A DNA stretch of 64,000 bases from Verrucomicrobiota bacterium (GTDB lineage: Bacteria; Chlamydiota; Chlamydiia; Chlamydiales; Rhabdochlamydiaceae). Below the pieces are notes generated by a model. It saw only the letters and a list, made by a program, of their open reading frames with translations, had not been told where the DNA came from and ran no database searches. The stretch is taken from assembly GCA_018239715.1 (NCBI GenBank), contig JAFEGW010000006.1:68677-132676 (forward strand), in the 5' to 3' direction. Within the stretch, counting starts at the first letter, position 1. Each line of letters starts with the position of its first letter. Shown here piece after piece: positions 53,912 to 63,436 of the stretch. A program made the translations under genes and the position numbers.

Positions 53912-55771
53912 CTACCCTTGAGGGGTTTTCATCAAGCGTCTAGGGGGTCTTAGCGTGAACCATCCCAGCCCCAGGGCTAAACCTATAAAAATAATTAAAC
54001 TCCAAATGTCGGGAAGAAGAGGATGGGGCTCGGCGTTGAGCCATCCTGCGACTGTGAGAAGAGCGAGAATCACTCCCATGCAGGCATCGCCCGCAATGAG
54101 ACCCGAGGAACTGAGAATGCCGCGTTCATGGATTTCTTTATCTTTAGTGCGGTGCTTAATAAAGGCGGCCACCATCCCTCCGAGCATCACGGGCGTAGAT
54201 AAAGAAAGGGGCAGATAAAGCCCTACGGCCACTGGAAGAATGGGAATCGTCAGGATACGCAAAAGAAGGCCGATGATAGCGCCGATGGAGACGAGAGTAA
54301 AAGGGATATTTTTTTCGATGACTCCTTGAGCGAGGAGGGCCATCATAGTCCCTTGAGGAGCGGGGAGCTGGCTGGATCCAAATCCATAGGTATGATGGAG
54401 GAGGTAGACGGTTCCACTGATAGCAAGAGCCGGAAGAATAGCGCCGATCATTTCAGCAATCTGCTGAGACCGCGGTGTAGCCCCCAGGATGTAGCCGGTT
54501 TTTAAATCTTGGGAAGTCGTTCCTGCCATGCAAATCGCTACACAGGCCACGATGGACATCGTCAGCGCAGCGATTAAATAGAGCCTTTCTGTCCATCCGA
54601 GAGCGACGAAGATAAGACAGGTAATGAGCAGGGTTGTGATTGTCATGCCAGAGACGGGGTTGGAGGTGCTTCCCACAATCCCAACGGTCAATGAAGTCAC
54701 GGCGACGAAGAAAAATCCTAAAATAGTGAGAAGAAGGATCGTCATGAGGTTCATCGGAAGACCTGGCAACAACCACAAAGTCAGGATAATGGCTACAGAA
54801 CCTAAGAGGAGCCAACGGAGAGAGATATCTTTATCGGTCCTAGGAAGCCGCGTTGTCGACGCTGCCTCAAACAGTTCTTTGATACTCGAATGGACCGTTT
54901 TCCACACGGCGGGCACGATATTGATGAGGCTGACCAATCCTCCAACGGCGATGGCGCCTACGCCAATATATCGTATATAATTAGACCAGACATCATCGGC
55001 TGACATTTGAACGACAGGCATGTTGCCCGGAAAAATGTTGTCCATAGAGACGCCGAACATTTTAATCAGCGGAATAAGGACCCACCAGGCCATAGCGCCA
55101 CCTGTGAAGAGATAGCCAGCAATACGCGGCCCGACAATATAGCCTACCCCTAAAAGCGCAGGAGTAACATCGATGCTGAACGCAGTTTTCTGGAAAGAGG
55201 TGATCGTCCAACTCGGAGTTTCACGCCAAAGGTTCAGCCCGTTGGAAAGGATTTTGTAGAGGGCGCCAGTGATAATGCCGGTAAAGGCCATCGCGGCTTT
55301 AGGCCCGCTTTTTTCTCCCGATTTCAAAATTTCTGCGCACGCCGTTCCTTCGGGGAAAGGGAGGACGCCATGTTCTTTGACGATGATATATCTTCTCATC
55401 GGAATCATGAACAAAACCCCTAAAACGCCTCCTAAAACCGCCAGCAGGAACATGCGCGTAATAGTGATTTCTTCACCTAGAATGAAAAGAGCCGGGACTG
55501 TGAAAATAATGCCTGCGGCCAGTCCTTCACCCACTGAAGCAATGGTTTGAACAAGGTTGTTCTCCAAGATGCTGGGCTTACGGAAAAAGGTGCGCAAGAT
55601 GGTCATGGAGATCACAGCAGCCGGAATGGAGGCCGAGACCGTGGTCCCTACTTTGAGGCCTAGATAGGCATTACCTACTCCAAAGACAAGGCCTAGCAGA
55701 ATGCCGAGAATAACAGCACGGAGAGTAAACTCCGTCATTTTCGATTCTGCAGCAACATACGGTTTGAACAT
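53912..55771 (-). CDS. Oligopeptide transporter, OPT family
   Basis: A 619-residue polytopic membrane protein with 14-16 hydrophobic segments. GLVFGVGNAYLGLKVGTTV and SIPAAVISMTILRTF near the start, and SLTVGIVGSTSNPVSGMTIT later, are typical of bacterial OPT proteins, proton-coupled importers of small peptides or metal chelates. For an intracellular parasite this could bring host oligopeptides in. GAGGAG lies five bases before ATG 55771, a strong site. It is upstream of the two pseudopilin-like genes with a 12-bp gap and could share transcription with them. Confidence 0.9.
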   Translation of the reverse strand: MFKPYVAAESKMTEFTLRAVILGILLGLVFGVGNAYLGLKVGTTVSASIPAAVISMTILRTFFRKPSILENNLVQTIASVGEGLAAGIIFTVPALFILGEEITITRMFLLAVLGGVLGVLFMIPMRRYIIVKEHGVLPFPEGTACAEILKSGEKSGPKAAMAFTGIITGALYKILSNGLNLWRETPSWTITSFQKTAFSIDVTPALLGVGYIVGPRIAGYLFTGGAMAWWVLIPLIKMFGVSMDNIFPGNMPVVQMSADDVWSNYIRYIGVGAIAVGGLVSLINIVPAVWKTVHSSIKELFEAASTTRLPRTDKDISLRWLLLGSVAIILTLWLLPGLPMNLMTILLLTILGFFFVAVTSLTVGIVGSTSNPVSGMTITTLLITCLIFVALGWTERLYLIAALTMSIVACVAICMAGTTSQDLKTGYILGATPRSQQIAEMIGAILPALAISGTVYLLHHTYGFGSSQLPAPQGTMMALLAQGVIEKNIPFTLVSIGAIIGLLLRILTIPILPVAVGLYLPLSLSTPVMLGGMVAAFIKHRTKDKEIHERGILSSSGLIAGDACMGVILALLTVAGWLNAEPHPLLPDIWSLIIFIGLALGLGWFTLRPPRRLMKTPQG

Positions 55772-55824
55772 TTTAACTCCTCAAAGGATGAAATATTCTT
55801 TCGTACCGCAACCCTATTTTTTAT

Positions 55825-56805
55825 TCAACGATGGCGTAAGATCCCGGTCCCTGTAATCGATCGAATGACGAAGGGCCCACCATCATAATGACAATCACCG
55901 CTTCCATTGATGCTAACATCCAGTGTTCTTGTTGCATGAATATCCGCATCTCCGGATCCAGAGAGGGAGATAGTAGCATGCTCAGATAGCAGATCCGGAG
56001 CTGTATAATCTCCACTTCCGGAAAGATAAGCCTCTTGTACTTTGACTTGACCTTTCTGGACCGTAGCATTTCCAGATCCGGAGATGTCGATTTTTATACG
56101 GTCTGCTTGTACTCTTGAAGTTTGATAATTTCCAGTACCGGAGATTGTAATGTCGAGTTCTTTTATTTGAGCTCCTCCGATGGTGACATTGGAACTTCCT
56201 TTGATTTGGCATGACACCTTTTCGGCTTTTAGATAGGGTATCACAGTATTAGCCGATCTTGATGCCATCACAATTTCTGCATGGCCGGCGCTTTTGAGTT
56301 TATCTGCGATATCGGGGAAAGAAGAGTTCGGTGTAAATTCTAGGATAAGAGCATCTGCTTCAAAATGAGGCACCAATTGCTCTAGAAAGCGGCTATCTGC
56401 TGAAATGTTAATCGAATTTCCATCCGCTTGCGTTATCTGGAGATTCGCCATTCTTGTGGTCTCCACATCGCTAGATGTTTGAGCGACAGATTCGGAACTT
56501 GGAGCAGTCGTGCTTGGGATAATTTGTTTTGTTGAAAGGATTTTCTCTTTCAGCGGCTGGGGTGGGGATATTTCTCGGTTAAAAAATTTGATCACACTTC
56601 CGGCGAATCCCACGAGATAACAAAAGGGAGTGGCAACGACTAAGGCTGCGACTTTGAAAATTAACACTCCTAATTCTGGAAGAGAGGCCTGGGAAAAGGT
56701 GAGATGCTGCCACTGGCGGGAGCACCATTCCTGAGGAGCTTGGAGCCCATCGCCCCAGCTCATGGGTTCCATGGGACTTGCTGTTGCATCTATCATCTCG
56801 CTCAT
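55825..56805 (-). CDS. GIN-domain (DUF2807-like) membrane protein
   Basis: A 326-residue protein. Residues 44-75 form a long hydrophobic stretch (LGVLIFKVAALVVATPFCYL and GFAGSVIKFF); residues 110-326 form a beta-strand repeat domain with the repeated motif S/N-G-S/T-G-x-Y/A: ISGTGNYQ, ISGSGNATV, LSGSGDYTA, LSGSGDADIH, INGSGDCHYD. This is the head GIN domain (DUF2807), usually in periplasmic or surface proteins of Bacteroidetes. A 32-residue hydrophobic region could hold two short helices as in inclusion membrane proteins. AGGAG precedes ATG by five bases. It is divergent from sufB. Confidence 0.8.
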   Translation of the reverse strand: MSEMIDATASPMEPMSWGDGLQAPQEWCSRQWQHLTFSQASLPELGVLIFKVAALVVATPFCYLVGFAGSVIKFFNREISPPQPLKEKILSTKQIIPSTTAPSSESVAQTSSDVETTRMANLQITQADGNSINISADSRFLEQLVPHFEADALILEFTPNSSFPDIADKLKSAGHAEIVMASRSANTVIPYLKAEKVSCQIKGSSNVTIGGAQIKELDITISGTGNYQTSRVQADRIKIDISGSGNATVQKGQVKVQEAYLSGSGDYTAPDLLSEHATISLSGSGDADIHATRTLDVSINGSGDCHYDGGPFVIRSITGTGILRHR

Positions 56806-56914
56806 AAGGTCTCCTAGTTGAATGGGCTACAATAAATTATTAAGAGATTATTGATAAATTTTTTTCTTTTCCCGCCATAAGTTCAAATTAAAATTATGTA
56901 TTTCTCCTTCTCCA

Positions 56915-56943
56915 TTGAGAGAATCGTTTTTAAAAGGTATAAT
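56915..56943 (+). promoter_or_regulatory. Near-consensus promoter of the suf operon, predicted leaderless
   Basis: TTGAGA at 56915-56920, a 17-bp spacer, TATAAT at 56938-56943. Seven bases follow before ATG 56951, so transcription is expected to begin at or next to the start codon. No ribosome-binding site is visible. Confidence 0.7.
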
Positions 56944-56950
56944 TTTATCC

Positions 56951-58372
56951 ATGAGCAGTCAGTCCGATTATAAATATGGTTTTGTGACAGCTATCGAAAC
57001 GGAGTCCATTCCTAAAGGACTCACGGAAGAGACTGTCCGCCTCATTTCGGCTAAAAAAAACGAACCGGCTTTTCTTTTAGAATTTCGTTTAAAAGCTTTT
57101 CGCAAATGGCAAGAGATGTCCGAGCCGACATGGGCTCATGTCAAATACCCTCCGATCGACTATCAAGATATTTGTTATTACTCGACTCCCAAAAAAAAAC
57201 AGCAGCTCAGCAGTCTGGATGAAGTCGATCCCGAGCTGCGCCGGACTTTTGAAAAACTCGGCGTTCCGATCGATGAGCAAAAGCGGCTGGCGAATGTGGC
57301 AGTCGATGTCGTGTTTGATTCCGTGTCGCTCGGAACGACTTTTCAAAATGAGCTCAAAAAAGCGGGCGTGGTGCTCTGCTCGATTTCTGAAGCGATCCAT
57401 CTCTATCCCGAGCTCATCGAAAAATATTTAGGCAGCGTCGTCCCGATCGGGGATAACTACTTCGCTGCGCTCAATTCCGCTGTTTTTTCTGACGGGTCTT
57501 TCGTCTACGTCCCCAAAGGGGTCCGTTCGCCGATGGAACTGTCGACGTATTTCCGGATCAATGATAAAGAAAGCGGCCAGTTTGAACGGACGCTCATCAT
57601 TGCGGAAGAAGGTTCGTATGTCAGCTATCTCGAAGGGTGCACGGCGCCTGCGTTTGATAAAAATCAACTCCATGCGGCGGTAGTAGAACTAGTTGCCATG
57701 GATAATGCCGAGATCAAATACTCGACGGTGCAAAACTGGTATGCGGGAGATCCTAAAACAGGAGTCGGCGGCATTTATAACTTCGTGACTAAACGGGGCC
57801 GCTGTGCAGGATACCGCTCGAAAATTTCTTGGACCCAAGTCGAAGCCGGAGCTGCGATCACGTGGAAATATCCGAGCTGTATTTTACAGGGCGATGAGTC
57901 GGTCGGAGAGTTTTATTCGGTCGCGCTCACCAATGGAAAAATGCAGGCAGATACGGGGACCAAGATGATTCATTTGGGTAAAAAGACCCGCTCGACCATC
58001 ATCTCAAAAGGGATTTCTGCTGATGAGTCGCACAACTCTTATCGAGGGCTTGTCAAAATTTCTCCACGGGCAAAAGATGCCAGAAACTATACCCAGTGCG
58101 ATTCGATGCTCGTCGGAAACCGGTGCTCTGCCAATACATTCCCTTACATTGAAGCAGCCCACCCCTCTGCTCAAATCGAGCACGAAGCCTCGACCTCTAA
58201 AATGAATGAAGAGCAGCTCTTCTATTTGCAATCGCGCGGCATTAGCCGTGAAGATGCGATCAGCCTGGTGGTGAGCGGATTTTGTAAAGACGTCATCCGC
58301 GAGCTTCCTTTGGAATTTGCGGTCGAAGCTCAAAAATTGCTCACCTTAAAATTAGAAAACTCAGTTGGATAA
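56951..58372 (+). CDS. sufB: Fe-S cluster assembly scaffold subunit SufB
   Basis: A 473-residue SufB, part of the SufBC2D scaffold on which Fe-S clusters are built. Conserved segments: [16 protein letters not shown] near the N-terminus, [38 protein letters not shown] with its Cys, [16 protein letters not shown], and the C-terminal [20 protein letters not shown]. Translation is set at ATG 56951 ([10 protein letters not shown]), because the in-frame ATG-like start upstream falls in the promoter and this start fits family length. Its 3' end abuts sufC. The operon order is sufB-C-D-S. Confidence 0.97.
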   Translation: MSSQSDYKYGFVTAIETESIPKGLTEETVRLISAKKNEPAFLLEFRLKAFRKWQEMSEPTWAHVKYPPIDYQDICYYSTPKKKQQLSSLDEVDPELRRTFEKLGVPIDEQKRLANVAVDVVFDSVSLGTTFQNELKKAGVVLCSISEAIHLYPELIEKYLGSVVPIGDNYFAALNSAVFSDGSFVYVPKGVRSPMELSTYFRINDKESGQFERTLIIAEEGSYVSYLEGCTAPAFDKNQLHAAVVELVAMDNAEIKYSTVQNWYAGDPKTGVGGIYNFVTKRGRCAGYRSKISWTQVEAGAAITWKYPSCILQGDESVGEFYSVALTNGKMQADTGTKMIHLGKKTRSTIISKGISADESHNSYRGLVKISPRAKDARNYTQCDSMLVGNRCSANTFPYIEAAHPSAQIEHEASTSKMNEEQLFYLQSRGISREDAISLVVSGFCKDVIRELPLEFAVEAQKLLTLKLENSVG

Positions 58373-58373
58373 T

Positions 58374-59093
58374 ATGTTGCAGATTCAGAATTTACATGCT
58401 TCTATTGATGGAAAAGAGATTTTAAAAGGATTCAACCTGCAGGTGGCGCCTGGAGAAATCCATGCTCTGATGGGCCCTAATGGAGCAGGAAAATCGACCC
58501 TGGCAAAAGTGCTTGCCGGCCATCCTGCCTACGAAGTGACGCAGGGTGCGATTTTACTGGACGGGCAAAACATTCTGGAGCTCGATCCCGAGGAGAGGGC
58601 GAAACTAGGCCTCTTCATGAGTTTTCAATATCCCCTGGAAATTCCCGGCGTGACGAATTTCCAATTCCTCCACTCAGCTTACAACGCTTGCAAAGGAACA
58701 GTTTCCGAAGCTGAATTTGAAAAGATCCTGCAGCAAAAGATGAACATGATGAATATGCGGGAAGAGTTCAAAGACCGGAGTCTCAATGAAGGTTTTTCCG
58801 GAGGAGAAAAAAAGAGAAATGAAATCCTTCAGATGGCAGTCTTGGAGCCTAAAATGGCCGTTTTGGATGAGACCGATTCCGGACTCGATATCGATGCGAT
58901 GAAAATTGTTGCAGATGGTGTAAAGCAGCTTTTAACTTCCGAGCGCGGTCTCTTGCTCATTACGCACTACCAGCGCCTCTTAGACTACATTAAGCCCGAT
59001 TTTGTCCATGTTGTCGTCGATGGAAAAATCGTCGAAAGCGGCGGTTTTGAACTCGCCTCTAAGCTCGAAAAGCAAGGTTATAATGTCTATTAA
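58374..59093 (+). CDS. sufC: Fe-S assembly ATPase SufC
   Basis: A 239-residue ABC-type ATPase that drives the SufB-D scaffold. Walker A is MGPNGAGKSTLAKVLAG, the signature LNEGFSGGEKKRNEILQM, Walker B AVLEPKMAVLDETDSGLDID, and H-loop LLLITHYQRLL. Start ATG 58374, one base after the sufB stop. It overlaps sufD by 11 bp, so translation is coupled. Confidence 0.97.
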   Translation: MLQIQNLHASIDGKEILKGFNLQVAPGEIHALMGPNGAGKSTLAKVLAGHPAYEVTQGAILLDGQNILELDPEERAKLGLFMSFQYPLEIPGVTNFQFLHSAYNACKGTVSEAEFEKILQQKMNMMNMREEFKDRSLNEGFSGGEKKRNEILQMAVLEPKMAVLDETDSGLDIDAMKIVADGVKQLLTSERGLLLITHYQRLLDYIKPDFVHVVVDGKIVESGGFELASKLEKQGYNVY

Positions 59094-60348
59094 AGAAGAG
59101 ACTCTACAGCTAGGACTGCAGAGATATTTCGAACAGACGCGTGCCGATTTACTCCGAGGGATGCGGGAAAAAGCCTGGGACCATTTTTTAGAGCTCGGTC
59201 TTCCTGAGATAAAAGACGACGCTTTTAAATATGTGCCGCTCCGCCGTTTTTATGAGCTCTCTCTTCAAGGGCATTTACTCCCCACCATTCAGAAAGAAGA
59301 AATTCTTCCTCATATTTATCCTGAATGCCGCGGCAGCTACATCGTTTTTGTCAATGGAGCCTATGTACCTGAACTCTCCGATTTGACAAATATTCCCAAA
59401 AAAGCCGTGGTGCAGCCGATCGTCGATGCCATGCGATCCTATGGCCCGTTTTTACAAAGCCGCTGGAGCAAAGCGCTCAAAGAGGAGCCCGATCCTTTTG
59501 CTATTCTCAACCTCGCCGTGCATCCGAGAGGGCTTTTTTTCTATGTCCCTCCTAAAGTTCGGATCGATGTACCTGTACAGACGCTTTTCTTAAGTACAGG
59601 AGAAAATAGTTTTGCTCCTGCGAGGCTGCAGCTCTTTTTAGCCTCCCAAACCGAAGTGCAGTGGGTTTCTTCCATTGCCGGGGATGGCGTGCATCAGACA
59701 TTGCTGGATGTGGCCTTAGAAGATGGAGCTTCCTTTCAGCAAGCAGACGTCTCTCATCCGGGTAAGGGATGGCACTTCAACTTCCTTCGCTCTACCTTAA
59801 AACGAGATAGCCGCCTCCAATATTTTTCCATGACATCGGGCGAGAGAGTGACACGCCACAGCCTGCGCGCCCATCTCCAAGGAGAAAATGCCGATGCGCT
59901 GCTGCAAGGCCTTTGGCATTTGCAGAAGGCGGCAGAGTCGCATACGCATGTCTTTGTCGAGCATGCGGCTCCTCATGCCCGGTCGCTGCAGAAGTTCAAG
60001 GGCGTCCTCAAGGATGTAGCAAAATCGAGTTTTGAAGGAAAAATTTTCGTCCGTCCTGAGGCGCAGAAGACGGAAGCTTACCAGGTCAATCACAACCTTC
60101 TCCTCAGTGAAGGTGCCATTGCCAATGCCAAACCCAATTTGGAAATTTTTGCTGATGATGTGAAAGCTTCCCACGGCGCCACTTTTGCCCAGGTCGACGA
60201 AGAACAACTCTTCTACCTTAAAAGCCGGGGCCTGAGCTCTGCCGACGCAAAGCAGCTGTTAATTCGAGGATTTATGCAAGAGATGATCAATCAAATTCCG
60301 GTCGCCTCGGTCCGCAAGGGAGTCGAATCCGATGTCTTCTCTCTTTAA
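59083..60348 (+). CDS. sufD: Fe-S assembly subunit SufD
   Basis: A 421-residue SufB paralogue in the SufBCD complex. The C-terminal part matches SufB: ANAKPNLEIFADDVKASHGA and QLFYLKSRGLSSADAKQLL; the N-terminal half is divergent, as usual for SufD. Start ATG 59083 (MSIKEETLQLGLQ) within the sufC end is chosen; the frame stays open further upstream but this would lie inside sufC. It overlaps sufS by 17 bp. Confidence 0.95.
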   Translation: MSIKEETLQLGLQRYFEQTRADLLRGMREKAWDHFLELGLPEIKDDAFKYVPLRRFYELSLQGHLLPTIQKEEILPHIYPECRGSYIVFVNGAYVPELSDLTNIPKKAVVQPIVDAMRSYGPFLQSRWSKALKEEPDPFAILNLAVHPRGLFFYVPPKVRIDVPVQTLFLSTGENSFAPARLQLFLASQTEVQWVSSIAGDGVHQTLLDVALEDGASFQQADVSHPGKGWHFNFLRSTLKRDSRLQYFSMTSGERVTRHSLRAHLQGENADALLQGLWHLQKAAESHTHVFVEHAAPHARSLQKFKGVLKDVAKSSFEGKIFVRPEAQKTEAYQVNHNLLLSEGAIANAKPNLEIFADDVKASHGATFAQVDEEQLFYLKSRGLSSADAKQLLIRGFMQEMINQIPVASVRKGVESDVFSL

Positions 60349-61549
60349 TCGGCAAGATTTTCCGATGCTTAAGAGGAGGGTGCACGGTAAACCGCTCGTC
60401 TATTTAGATTCGGCCGCCACCACCTTAAAACCTCAATCTGTCATCGATGCTGTCTCTCAATTTTATTCTTCGCATTACGGCACGGTCCACCGTGCTGTTT
60501 ATCAGCTGGCGGGAGAGTCGACTGCGCAATATAATGCCGTGCGAGAACAGGTCCAGCAATTCCTCCATGCAAAATCACCGGATGAAATTATCTTCACCAA
60601 AGGGACGACGGAAGCGATCAATTTAGTGGCTTTTTCATGCGGGCAAGCTTTTGTGCAGCCTGGTGATGAGATTCTCATTTCTGCGATGGAGCACCACTCG
60701 AATATCGTTCCTTGGCAGCTTCTCTGTGAACGTCAGCAAGCCCACCTTAAAATCATTCCTTTGCTTCCGAGCGGAGAGCTTGACTTGGAGGCCTACGAAA
60801 AACTTCTTTCCCCCCGCACGAAACTGGTGAGTATTGCGCACATCTCGAATGTTTTAGGTGTGATCAATCCGATCGAGGCGATTGTTAAAAGCGCCCACCG
60901 GCTGGGAGCAAAAGTATTTGTAGATGGAGCCCAAAGCGCCCCTCATCTTCCCGTCGATGTTCAAGCACTCGGCTGCGATTTTTTTGCCTTCTCAGGCCAT
61001 AAGATCTACGGCCCTACCGGCATTGGGATTCTCTATGGCAAAAAAGAGCTTTTAGAAAAGATGCCTCCCTATCAAGGTGGCGGCGATATGATTCAAACAG
61101 TGACTTTTGAGAAGACCACCTACCAGCCTTCTCCCTTAAAGTTTGAAGCAGGCACCCCCTTGATTGCCGAGGTGATGGGCCTGGGAGCCGCCTTAAAATA
61201 TGTCCATTCCTACGGCTCAGATAAAATCGCCTCTTATGAAACTCTTCTTATTCGGGAGGCTTACGAGCAACTGGGTCAGATCGAGCAACTCCGCATTCTG
61301 GGATCCTCTCGTCATCGCGCTTCCTTGATTACCTTCAATATCGAAGGTGTTCACCCTCTCGATGCTGCAACGCTTCTAGATTTACAAGGGATAGCCGTCC
61401 GCTCAGGCCATCTGTGCGCTCAGCCGCTTCTAAACTCTTTAGGCTGCACCGCAGCTCTCCGCCTTTCTTTGGCCCCTTATAACACCTTAGAAGAGATTAG
61501 TTATTTCTGCGATACTCTTAACAGAGTCCTAGACCCATTGCGTCGGTGA
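60332..61549 (+). CDS. sufS: Cysteine desulfurase SufS
   Basis: A 405-residue PLP enzyme supplying sulfur for Fe-S clusters. It has YLDSAATTLKP, TKGTTEAINLVAFS, MEHHSNIVPWQLL, VDGAQSAPHLPVD, the PLP-lysine in FFAFSGHKIYGPTGIGIL, and the active-site Cys in VRSGHLCAQPLLNSLG, all class II (SufS/CsdA) features. No SufE or SufU partner gene lies in this window. The 3' end overlaps the convergent small gene by 21 bp. It completes the sufBCDS operon, the only Fe-S system visible. Confidence 0.97.
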   Translation: MSSLFNRQDFPMLKRRVHGKPLVYLDSAATTLKPQSVIDAVSQFYSSHYGTVHRAVYQLAGESTAQYNAVREQVQQFLHAKSPDEIIFTKGTTEAINLVAFSCGQAFVQPGDEILISAMEHHSNIVPWQLLCERQQAHLKIIPLLPSGELDLEAYEKLLSPRTKLVSIAHISNVLGVINPIEAIVKSAHRLGAKVFVDGAQSAPHLPVDVQALGCDFFAFSGHKIYGPTGIGILYGKKELLEKMPPYQGGGDMIQTVTFEKTTYQPSPLKFEAGTPLIAEVMGLGAALKYVHSYGSDKIASYETLLIREAYEQLGQIEQLRILGSSRHRASLITFNIEGVHPLDAATLLDLQGIAVRSGHLCAQPLLNSLGCTAALRLSLAPYNTLEEISYFCDTLNRVLDPLRR

Positions 61550-62053
61550 GGAAAAAGGCGCAAATCCTAGCCCGTTTCTTTCGACTACGCGTTCAATATT
61601 CCGATAGTCATTCGTATCGATGATAGTCTCTTTGTCTGTTAACGTACCCGCTTGCGCTGAGGGCTGAAGAGGGATCATGATCCAGGCGTAGCCCGTGTCG
61701 GGGAGCTGTTTCACTTCTCGAGTACACAGAGGACTGGCAAATTTTAAATCATTGCGCTCTAAAATTTCTTCTACAGTGGGAGTATATGGAGGGCTAAAGG
61801 AGCATTCGGTTTTCGTTGGTAAAAAGGGTTTAGCGATGCTGGCTTTTTCGCTGCTTTCAGGAGCTGAAGTCACTCTTTCGCTTAAGTTGGGCAGGGGATT
61901 TTGAGAGCGGATAGGAATTTGTAAGAGGAGCCATGCACGGGACCCTGCAGGCAGAGGTTGAACTTCTTTGCCATTCCATTCCGCAGCTATTGCTTCTGGG
62001 GAAAGGCCTTGAAGCGGGGTGCTTTGAACTTCGATATCATCCTCAATTCGCAT
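61529..62053 (-). CDS. Small repeat-containing hypothetical protein
   Basis: A 174-residue soluble protein with internal repeats: EVQPLPAGSRAWLLLQIPI and EVKQLPDTGYAWIMIPLQP are clearly related, and EILERNDLKFASPL is repeated as RVVERNGLGFAPFS near the C-terminus, where the third unit breaks off. No signal peptide. AGGAG lies seven bases before ATG 62053. It overlaps the convergent sufS end by 21 bp. The family is not recognised. Confidence 0.65.
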   Translation of the reverse strand: MRIEDDIEVQSTPLQGLSPEAIAAEWNGKEVQPLPAGSRAWLLLQIPIRSQNPLPNLSERVTSAPESSEKASIAKPFLPTKTECSFSPPYTPTVEEILERNDLKFASPLCTREVKQLPDTGYAWIMIPLQPSAQAGTLTDKETIIDTNDYRNIERVVERNGLGFAPFSSPTQWV

Positions 62054-62155
62054 GAAATATCTCCTGGTGACAACAATTTAAAATTTTATCCGCCCAGTGG
62101 CAGTAATGCCCGAATATCGTTGAAAGGAAAAATATTTGCAAGGCTCCAAAATAAA

Positions 62156-62181
62156 AAACCCAGGCTTTGAAGCCTGGGTTT
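62156..62181 (-). terminator. Intrinsic terminator of the MOMP-like gene
   Basis: AAACCCAGGCTT (62156-62167) and AAGCCTGGGTTT (62170-62181) form a 12-bp stem with a two-base loop (four in practice). Read on the minus strand it is followed by six Ts, 28 bases after the porin gene stop. Confidence 0.85.
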
Positions 62182-62209
62182 AAATTCGCAAGCTTTGCGA
62201 GCTTTTGAA

Positions 62210-63283
62210 TTAGAAGTCGAAACGTGCTTGGAAGGCGACTCCACTCAGAGAGAGATCTCCTCCGTTTACAGCGTATTTGCCTTGGCCGCCAGCCATAAAG
62301 TTCAGATCTTGTTCAAACCCAAAAACATTATGCTGTTCCCAACCCAATTGGAATCGGATACGATAAGCATCGTTATCAAACAGGTGATCCCAACGGACTC
62401 CAGCGCCTAGATCTAGCATGGGCCGAACAATCGTCCAATGATCTTTAACGTGCTCGATGCGCGCAACATTGCTATCTTGATGTTCATGAAGTCTTTGAAC
62501 TCCATAGACCAGTGCTAGACTGATATTACCATAAAAGCTCCAGCCGCTGCCAAGGCCCCATTGAGTATTGAGACCACCGAGGAGTCCTGCGCCGCGGAAA
62601 CGATTGTGGTTATGGCCGTCAATATCCGCACCATTCGATACATCATAATCAAAACCAAAGTTACGATTAATCCAAAGTCCGCGTACTCCCATGAAAGGAC
62701 GAAGGGTCAGCCACTTGCTCACGAAGAACTCACGGCCGAGTTCACCATCAAGTATGTTAAGATGGAGACTTGCACGCCCTTTGGCTTTGTCTGCAGAAAG
62801 TGCAAGTGCACCTTCTGAATTAGCTTGATTAGTTTGCGTTTGCCATACGGCTGAATCTGTATGAGCATGGGTCGCTTTTTTCTCATGGCTGCGGAACCAA
62901 GTCCAGTTCACGAGCATGTCCCATCCGTCATGCGGAAGGTTATAGCCAATGCCGACGCGGAATCCAGGTGACCAATCGTACTGGACGTTTTTGACAGTGC
63001 CATTTAGACCTTCTGTCTGATGGTTTTTAATCGCATAAGCGAGACCATCCTCAGTGGCGTTCAAGTAGAGAAGTTCTGCTTGGATCCAAAGATCAGTGCC
63101 GTCTCTGACAACAGGACGTGCTGGAGGATTGATCATCCCATTGGCGCCGCGGCGTTGTTCAAGAGCGTTGACTCGGTTTTCCAAGTTGCGCATTTGCATG
63201 TCATCAACAGCACATACGACACTGGTCAGTGATGCGAATGTAATTGCTAACGCAGGCAATATTTTATTCAATTTGTGTTCCAT
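62210..63283 (-). CDS. Major outer membrane protein-like porin (Legionella-MOMP-like)
   Basis: A 357-residue outer-membrane beta-barrel. A signal peptide (KILPALAITFASLTSVVCAV) is followed by a short coiled coil (MQMRNLENRVNALEQR) and a barrel with aromatic-alternating strands: DLWIQAELLYLNATEDGLAY, YDWSPGFRVGIGYNLPHDGW, MLVNWTWFRS. The product ends in FQARFDF, with the terminal Phe needed for Bam insertion. The pattern matches the Legionella MOMP / Lpg1974-like porins seen in chlamydia-like bacteria, not the Chlamydia OmpA type. GGGGG lies before the start codon. A long leader with a 20-bp stem and a strong terminator suggest a highly expressed, regulated gene. Confidence 0.88.
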   Translation of the reverse strand: MEHKLNKILPALAITFASLTSVVCAVDDMQMRNLENRVNALEQRRGANGMINPPARPVVRDGTDLWIQAELLYLNATEDGLAYAIKNHQTEGLNGTVKNVQYDWSPGFRVGIGYNLPHDGWDMLVNWTWFRSHEKKATHAHTDSAVWQTQTNQANSEGALALSADKAKGRASLHLNILDGELGREFFVSKWLTLRPFMGVRGLWINRNFGFDYDVSNGADIDGHNHNRFRGAGLLGGLNTQWGLGSGWSFYGNISLALVYGVQRLHEHQDSNVARIEHVKDHWTIVRPMLDLGAGVRWDHLFDNDAYRIRFQLGWEQHNVFGFEQDLNFMAGGQGKYAVNGGDLSLSGVAFQARFDF

Positions 63284-63322
63284 TTTGATCCCCCTGGGTT
63301 TGGATCGGTTAATCGTTATAAA

Positions 63323-63390
63323 GTAAGCACTCCCCTATTTCTCACTAGGCAAAGAGGTGACTCTTCATACAGAAATAGGAGAACGCTTAC
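63323..63390 (-). promoter_or_regulatory. Structured 5' leader (20-bp stem) of the MOMP-like gene
   Basis: Arms 63323-63342 and 63371-63390 can pair over 20 positions in minus-strand RNA without a mismatch, using three G-U wobbles; on the plus strand the same three positions would be A-C mismatches. The 28-base loop holds a smaller stem AAGAG/CTCTT (63352-63365) with four loop bases. It ends 40 bases before the porin start codon. It could alternatively be the end of the sctT transcript. Confidence 0.6.
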
Positions 63391-63436
63391 GTATGTTTTC
63401 CACTTATCTATAAACGACATGATAGTGTTGCAAATC

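Noticed and set aside
56915-56950. Upstream start codon for sufB
   Set aside because: It would place the initiation codon at the -35 box of a near-consensus promoter; 56951 fits family length.
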